From Rehmannia glutinosa (Eukaryota; Streptophyta; Magnoliopsida; Lamiales; Orobanchaceae): a stretch of 64,000 nt of DNA. Positions within the stretch are counted from its first letter, which is position 1. Every line of letters starts with the position of its first letter. Location: the NCBI GenBank assembly GCA_016081115.2, contig CM071935.1, positions 53,616,680-53,680,679 of the forward strand. The letters are read 5' to 3'. The notes under the pieces are model-generated. The model saw only the letters and a program-made list of their open reading frames with translations. It did no database searches and was not told where the DNA came from. Positions 58,101 to 64,000 of this stretch are shown piece after piece. Both the position numbers and the translations under genes were made by a program.

Positions 58101-59162
58101 CGGCATGATTGGTATGTGGGAATGGGGTAGGAATGGAATGAGCATTCCTTGTTTCATTCTCATTCACATGTTTAGTATGCTTTAGTAATGAGAATACTCA
58201 TTCCCTTGGGAATCCCTATTCCCAAAAGTATGGGAATGACCATTCCTCCCCTCCCCCATGGGTTTAGCTATTCCCAATCATCAAGAATGACTCAAATTTT
58301 ATTTTTAATAAAATTATCATTCTATAAATGACTAAAAATGTTGGATATAATCTATATTTTTGAAAAATAGTGTTATAAATAAAAAAATATTTATAATTTA
58401 AATATGAGTTATACTTAATATTTTAATAAATCATAGTCAATTTCTATCAATATTCAATAGTTAAATCAAAATTTTGATATAGAATTGTTTTGTTGATTTT
58501 CTATATATTCTTACAAAAAAATAGAGATAATTACAAAAATACCCATGAGATTTGGGATAATTACATAAAAACCCAGAGATTTTTTAAAATTACAAAAAAT
58601 ACCCTTGAGGTTTGATTCTGTCTTACATTTTCCCCCTTCATAAGCCAAAAAAATATCAAAACCCCCCTGATATTTATAAAAACACTATAATTACCCCCTT
58701 AAATTTAACACATAATCAGACCTGATGGATTTTTTTTGTAATTTTAAAACATCTCTGGAGTTTTTTGTAATTAGCCCAAATCTCAGGGGTGTTTTTGTAA
58801 TTATCCCTATAAAAATATTATATAATTTTTTTGGTATCATAGATATAAATATATATATATATATATTATTTAGCACACATTAAAATAATCTTACATTAAT
58901 TTACGAGTAACATATTTAATAAAATTTTATTTAAAGAGAATTTGATACTTTAAAATTATTTTTCTCAATTACTATCATTCATTTATAATTACCAATCAAG
59001 ATGTTTAAATCAAGTAAAAAATCGTCATCCATTCATTTTTCCATTCCTTGTACATACAAATCATAGGAATAGTAATACTACATCATTCCATTCCTAATGT
59101 TACTCCATTCCTAAATTCATTCCATTCCAACCTAATTCCATTCATTCATACCAATCATGCCG
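58101..59162. mobile_element. Harbinger-type MITE
   Basis: Terminal inverted repeats CGGCATGATTGGTATG at both ends, TTA duplicated on either side (58098-58100, 59163-59165), and inverted GGAATGGAATGA-type subterminal repeats. TTA/TAA duplications are typical of PIF/Harbinger elements. 1,062 bases, including a nested MITE; no transposase. Confidence 0.8.
58523..58808. mobile_element. Nested palindromic MITE
   Basis: The left GATAATTACAAAAATACCC is repeated inverted on the right (GGGTGTTTTTGTAATTATC), with further inner inverted blocks (GAGATTTGGG, TTTTAAAATTACAAAA). It lies wholly inside the Harbinger-type MITE. Confidence 0.65.
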
Positions 59163-59165
59163 TTA

Positions 59166-60890
59166 GATATATGAATGCTATTATAATCCTACTCTTGGTC
59201 ATACGTGTGTGCATCTCACTCCCTGATCTACAGACTTTTAATTGAAAATCAAATTGCACCTTTGGGATTGCAATGGTCAAAAAAGGGGGGGAGGGGGTGA
59301 CCAGAGTTCAAAAAAAAGACGACGCCAGTAAAAAGGCACGTCCGTCTGCCCTGGCAATTTTTCTCATTTTATGGAATCTTTTGGTATAAGTTTCAAGCTA
59401 AAAAATTAGTGTGTGCTTGGAATTTAATCTCACATTTTTCTATATTTTTTAATTATTTTTCATAATTGAATATTTTCAATTTTTTTAATTTTTTTTAAAA
59501 TGGATTAAATTGCAGGGAAAATACTTTATGAGCTCGAAAAATCTGAATTTTTTATGGTATATTCATAAAAATAGTTTGGACATTTTTGGCTACTTGGATG
59601 AACTTTTTGATGATCAGATAAATAAAATGTATGTTTAACTTAGAAAATAATTTTGTTTTTTCTTTGTTAAATTAATACTTCATTGATGTTTCATCCTTTA
59701 GAATAATTGGACTGATTAGATGTCTGATTTGATACTCCATTTCACATATGAGCCAACCCAAACATTTCTTGATTATGGAACAAAGAGCTTAGGATGAAGA
59801 ATCATCCATGTTGTGATGCCTATTAGAAGTTACGACATTATAAAATGAACCAAGATCACTCTATGCACTTGCATGATATGGCTTGTCATACCTTTTATGA
59901 TTAAGACGCCCATTTGGATGGTTGTTTTATGTTGGATTTATTTTAGAAATAACAATATAACACTAAGGGGTTCTCATACGAAGTATTGACAAACAATTGG
60001 TGATTAAGTTCTAATGAAGTGTGGGTTTATGAGTACCTATAAGTTACCATATTTTTGACAAATGAATAGACGTATGATACTTATTGTAACATGAGGAGGA
60101 TTAACACTACTAATCAACCGATAAAATATATTCCATATGAATAAAAATGTACTAATTTAGATAGGCTTGATAAGTGATTAAAAATTCTTTCTCGGATATT
60201 TGAAATAAAGGAATTTCTTCTCCATAGGATATTTTTCTGTCACGTTTTTTCTTGTTTCGATTATTAAAAAAGACATGTATCGTATGCATTTTTTTTCATG
60301 ATAATGTTTGTTTAGCAAGTATTGTTGAATTGTGAACTTTTGATTGATTTTGATGTTAAGTTGTAGAATTCTAATACATGCTTGATTTACGATGATATCA
60401 ATAATCCAATAGACTCACTCTAACCTTATGCGAGATGGCTAGAAACAAAAACAAAGCCAATCACCCAATCAAACTTAATTTATTTATAAGTCCCAGGTAA
60501 ATTCACATCTGTATCAACCCTTGTTTGCTCATATGTCCTCTTATCCAATCCCAATAGATAAGACCCAAATCCACCTGATAACACCTAATTCCAATTTCCA
60601 GTAGAAAAAACAAGTAAAATGAATTGAAATCAACCTCTCAATCTTATTTAATATACTGGAAGACATGAAAACGAGTGACTCTAAGGCATGAAAATTATTA
60701 TATCTTAAGATCAAAATTGCGATGTCACACCAAAGTTCTATAGAAAATCTCGCGCAGTATACAATAGATGATTCAAGTCGTGACTTATTGATCAAACAAA
60801 CAAAAAGTACATTCTAATTTTTAGTAAATGAATTATGAAATTATCTAACACCCAATCACACACACACAAAAAAAAATACAAACAATAAAC
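59166..60890. other. Non-coding region, nothing recognised
   Basis: AT-rich. A 60-base stretch at about 59623-59680 recurs near 61985-62042. The minus ORF at 60541-60795 has no recognisable domain. Confidence 0.4.
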
Positions 60891-61239
60891 CTACAACAAC
60901 AATGCCATATCAAGCAACAACACATGTTTGAATAATTGCATTCTCCTATATGGTAAATGGCGTTGTAGTGAAATTGGCTTTTCCAAGAAGTTTTGTCCCT
61001 ATTCTGATAACCACAAATGCAAGAAGAACAACTGATACATTGACGTTTTTGACAAGCCCAATTATAAAATTTAGCTTCAATGCTACAACACTATAAATTA
61101 TTCCAATAAATAGACTCGCAAAAATTCCTCAGACTGTAATTTGTATTTTCCAAGGTGGCATCCTCTTCAAATCCTCTATTATTTCCTCCAAATTCTCCCC
61201 CACAATCCCCATCATCTCCACATTTTCACTGATCACCAT
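60891..61239 (-). pseudogene. YSL-like: YSL (yellow stripe-like) metal-nicotianamine transporter, N-terminal pseudogene fragment
   Basis: Reading leftward from an ATG at 61239, one continuous frame gives MPPWKIQITV, stop, GIFASLFIGIIYSVVALKLN, GLVKNVNVSVVLLAFV, KLLGKANFTTTPFTI, stop, ENAIIQTCVVA, stop, YGIVVVG. This follows the N-terminus of plant YSL proteins of the oligopeptide transporter family (PPWxxQITxRGIxASxxIGxxYS ... KLNxTTGLVPNxNxSxxLLAF ... PFTRQENTxxQTCAVACY), covering the first membrane helices. The stops stand for the conserved Arg (TGA 61129-61131), Gln (TAG) and Cys (TGA) codons. No further exon was found toward 60500, so this is a truncated pseudogene. YSL proteins carry iron, zinc or copper nicotianamine complexes across membranes. 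Confidence 0.85.
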
Positions 61240-61610
61240 TTTTAAGCAACTCAATCACTTTCCTTGCCTAAATTGTACAATTTGGAAATCGATATATGGC
61301 TCAAATAAAATAAATAATAATATATTTTGATGTATAAAATTAAATAAAAGGGCAGAAAGAGAAGTTTTCTTACCAGAACACCCTTTTTAATTCAATCATT
61401 TCTCTTCATTTGGCATGTATCAAACCTCCTATTTTAATGGTTTGATTTTGTTGTATACAGAAGTTTGAAGTTTGTGGCTGAGTCAAACACACTATTATGT
61501 TTTTAGCATGTGTAAATACAAAATAGTTTATTACTAATAATTATCTACTATACAAGAAATGAGTGTAGCCCCAATATAATAAACTCTGTACAGATATAAT
61601 TTAGAAAAAC
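61240..61610. other. Flank of the YSL fragment, nothing recognised
   Basis: Could hold the YSL promoter remnant; no motif stands out. Confidence 0.3.
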
Positions 61611-61980
61611 ACTCGTCTGTTACACGAGAGTTGTCCGAAGATAAAATTTTAGCGTCAGCAATTTAAATAATAATAAATTTGAAAGATAGTGTATATAAAA
61701 TTATTGATTTTTGGATTATTTATTATCTTTTAAATTCAAAAATATATATTCTCAATTCTCAATAAAAATATCTTCGGATAGATCTGATCAGCATCGACTT
61801 TTCCAAACTAACTGTGAGCAAATCCTTTATTTTTGGGATTGTTTATCTTTTAGAATCTTGATTAAATTTATTTTCTATTAAAATTTTTATGTTTTAATTT
61901 TGTACATAGGATTGTCACATAGATAAATGTGATGCCTCCATGTGAAATTGAGAGGATGAGAAGTTGACAAATGTCCAAGA
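61611..61980 (-). mobile_element. Helitron copy 3, family 1, 5'-truncated
   Basis: On the minus strand the end reads CTCGTGT-AAC-AGACGAG hairpin, seven bases, CTAA. The body matches copies 1 and 2 (TTTAAAAGATAATAAATAAT, TTTGCTCACAGTTAGTTTGG, TTTATCTATGTGACAAT). The first 50 or so bases of the family, with the TC start, are missing. Confidence 0.65.
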
Positions 61981-62042
61981 AAGGTTTTGTACATATGTTT
62001 AACTTAGAAAATAATTGTGTTTTCTCTTTGTTAAATTGATAC

Positions 62043-64000
62043 TGTGAAGCCCCCAATTTTTCCGAGCGTGTAATTGATCCTTTTATCGTCTATGTATTTT
62101 ATCGACTATTTTACCGCGTCACTTTGATGGGTAAATATTAATAATAAATATATTTTTTGCATTTAATTTCATTTTTATTTATTACTTGTGATCATAATCA
62201 TTTAATAATTTTATTTCACATTAATGATCACTTGATTGATCATTATTACTATTTATGTATTTATTAGTCACCTTAGAATTTTAAGAGACTATTTATTTAG
62301 AGACTTATACCTTATAGAATCAAGAATTTGATTTAGAATAAGTGATCATGAGACTTATAAGTGATCAAGGAAATCACTAATTATTTTGGAGATTGATATT
62401 ATTCATCTATTATCATCAAATTTGGGACAAAAAAAATATAGAAATACCACAATTGCCCTTAAGTGGACGGCAATGATGGCCATTTTGGTGTAGAAATATC
62501 TTCCAACTCTGTACATATACACCTTATGTTATTCATCTTGTGTATAATTACACCATTAATTCAAACATTATACACATTTCCTTATACACCAATTCTTTAA
62601 TATTATTTTCCCCAACTTATTCCCACTCACCCAACATTCCTTCCTTACCCATGTTTTGCCCATACCTTTGACTCTCCTTTTGTCTCCATGCAAGAGACAA
62701 ATTACAAGACATAGAATTTGATCAAAAATTCCCTCCTCTCCCTCTCACATTGTGGACGGCCATTAGGCCATTTTACAAAAATTTGTCAAAAATTTCATCC
62801 AACACATTAAACACTCAAGCTAAATCCTCTTCCTTCTCTCTAAACATTCTCCTCCTTCTCTCTACAATTCCTTCAAATCTTCAAATCTTTAAGAACAATT
62901 CCTTCATATCTTCAAACCTCCTAGAACAATTTCTTCACATCTTCAAATTTTCAAGAACAATTCCTTCATATCTTCCAACCTCCAAGAACAATTTCTTCAC
63001 ATCTTCAAATCTTCAAGAACACATCCTTCACATCTTCAAACATTCCTTCATATCTTCAAGAACACATTCTTCATATCTTCAAACATTCTTCACATCTTCA
63101 AGAACACCTTCTTCAGATCATCAAACACTTCCTCTTTCTTCAAACACTTAACAAAAACACAAGAAATCTTTCTATTTCTTCATAAAATTCGATCACCCCT
63201 CTCTCACAAGGTAAGAAATTTTGTTCTTCAATTCAACTTGATATTCTATAGCTCATCACCTTCTCTTCTTAACTTAAGTTCAATTTTGATTTTTGGAGGT
63301 ACATATAGAAGACTACATAAGGACATGCAAGCATTGTGGTCATCTTAGAAGGACCTTGAAGAGAAATTTTTGGAGAATTGGACTATAAGGTAAGATGTTG
63401 GAGACTAGTGCCCTTTTCTCTCCTTCTTCCTATTTTCTTCAAATTTTAACACCCCTTTTTCATTTTGAGAAATAGGGGCTGACCTTAAGTGGTTTTTGAG
63501 GGTGAGCAAAAATTCCAACTTTGAAGCTTCTGCTAGTTCCATTTCATCTACTACACAAGGTAAGTGTAGTATTTCCAATTTTCTCCACCTTCTTCTTTTT
63601 CTCCTTAATTTTTCACTCATTTTTATAACTCTTAATATTTGATATTTTTTGACTTAGGGGCTGTCCTAAGTGAGTTTCAATCAAGTTGTGCAATTTTTCC
63701 TTTTATTTCACAACTATCCAATTTTAAGGTGGGTGGAAAAATCTTTCCAACTTCTAGGTGTTTTTACTTAAATGCATGTAGTCTTTTGATCTTGAGCACT
63801 TGAGATATATATATGTATTGCATGTTAATTTTCTTGTATCAAGTTGTGAAAATTCTCAAGTGTTGCTCAAAAATGCTATTTATTGAAATTTAGGTGCATG
63901 CATGTACAACTTATTGTTGTATTTGATGAATTCTAGTATGAAATGGACATGCATGTGTATGACCCTTGAAATCCATGTTTTGTATGACTTATAACCTGGA
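62043..64000 (+). repeat. Possible LTR of a gypsy-type element, running off the window
   Basis: Opens TGTGAAGCCCCCAATTTTTC directly after a 60-base stretch whose second copy (59623-59680) continues differently at the same point, so something starting with TG was inserted here. No second LTR, primer site or coding domain lies in the window. It holds a TTCAAGAACA-type tandem array. Type is a guess. Confidence 0.35.
62860..63135. repeat. Tandem array of TCTTCA-rich units
   Basis: Imperfect units of about 30 bases, e.g. TTCTTCACATCTTCAAA and CTTCAAGAACA, repeated nine or so times. The 133-residue ORF across it is low-complexity and not a gene. Confidence 0.75.

Noticed and set aside
60541..60795. 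Minus-strand ORF as a second YSL exon
   Set aside because: No match to the YSL helices or to the expected FGSYLLGLN-type start of the next exon.
62750..63151. Plus-strand ORF of 133 residues
   Set aside because: Runs through a tandem TCTTCA array; Ser/Phe/Leu-rich low complexity with no domain.

Overview
The window is plant nuclear DNA, most likely from a eudicot (an asterid such as a Lamiales species is possible but only guessed). It is AT-rich and has intron-containing genes on plant rules. It is dominated by nested LTR retrotransposons of the Ty1/copia superfamily, Sirevirus-like, with smaller hAT, Helitron, Harbinger-type and foldback elements between them. There are no bacterial-style operons, CRISPR arrays or RNA genes.

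Left end (1-2560): the 5' half of a minus-strand gene for a TOM2A-like tetraspanin. It has a 5' leader intron, exon 1 (1720-1958), a 1.5-kb intron and exon 2 (134-233), and then runs off the window. From 2561 to 5004 there are two decayed Helitron-like copies (3' ends at 2930 and 4546, minus strand) and unclassified repeat.

Centre (5005-41721): one composite retroelement locus. A left-truncated 3' part of a copia element (5005-7353) shares LTR1 (7354-8677) with a second, nearly full element A (8678-41721, plus strand), so the pair reads as a truncated tandem. Element B (8899-21456, minus) sits in A's gag. A hAT element (27816-28697, perfect 8-bp target duplication) sits in A's 3' ORF. An unrelated Sirevirus-like element C (33971-41508, target duplication AACTT) sits in A's 3' LTR. 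A and B carry gag, protease, integrase, RT and RNase H, then a very large additional ORF of about 1,480 codons. That ORF is preceded in three copies (A, B, D) by a conserved block with TGACG motifs and a TATA box, which looks like its own promoter. All copies are disabled, many by C-to-T nonsense changes.

Right part (41722-64000): a simple repeat and diverged duplications; Helitron 43119-43703; a long-armed foldback element about 43815-45120; a second hAT (45349-46686) with a Helitron nested in it; a 179-bp MITE (46729-46907); element D (48099-57589), same family as B, deleted for nearly all gag-pol and strangely patched with pieces of other elements; a Harbinger-type MITE (58101-59162) with a nested MITE; a pseudogene fragment of a YSL (yellow stripe-like) metal transporter (60891-61239, minus); a third Helitron copy; and a possible LTR starting at 62043 and running off the window.

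The strongest leads are the giant 3' ORF with its putative internal promoter, the purine-tract copies inside that ORF, the C-to-T pattern of stop codons, the variable ACCGGT array in element C's LTRs, and the patchwork of element D. Coordinates of decayed elements are by eye and may be off by tens of bases.
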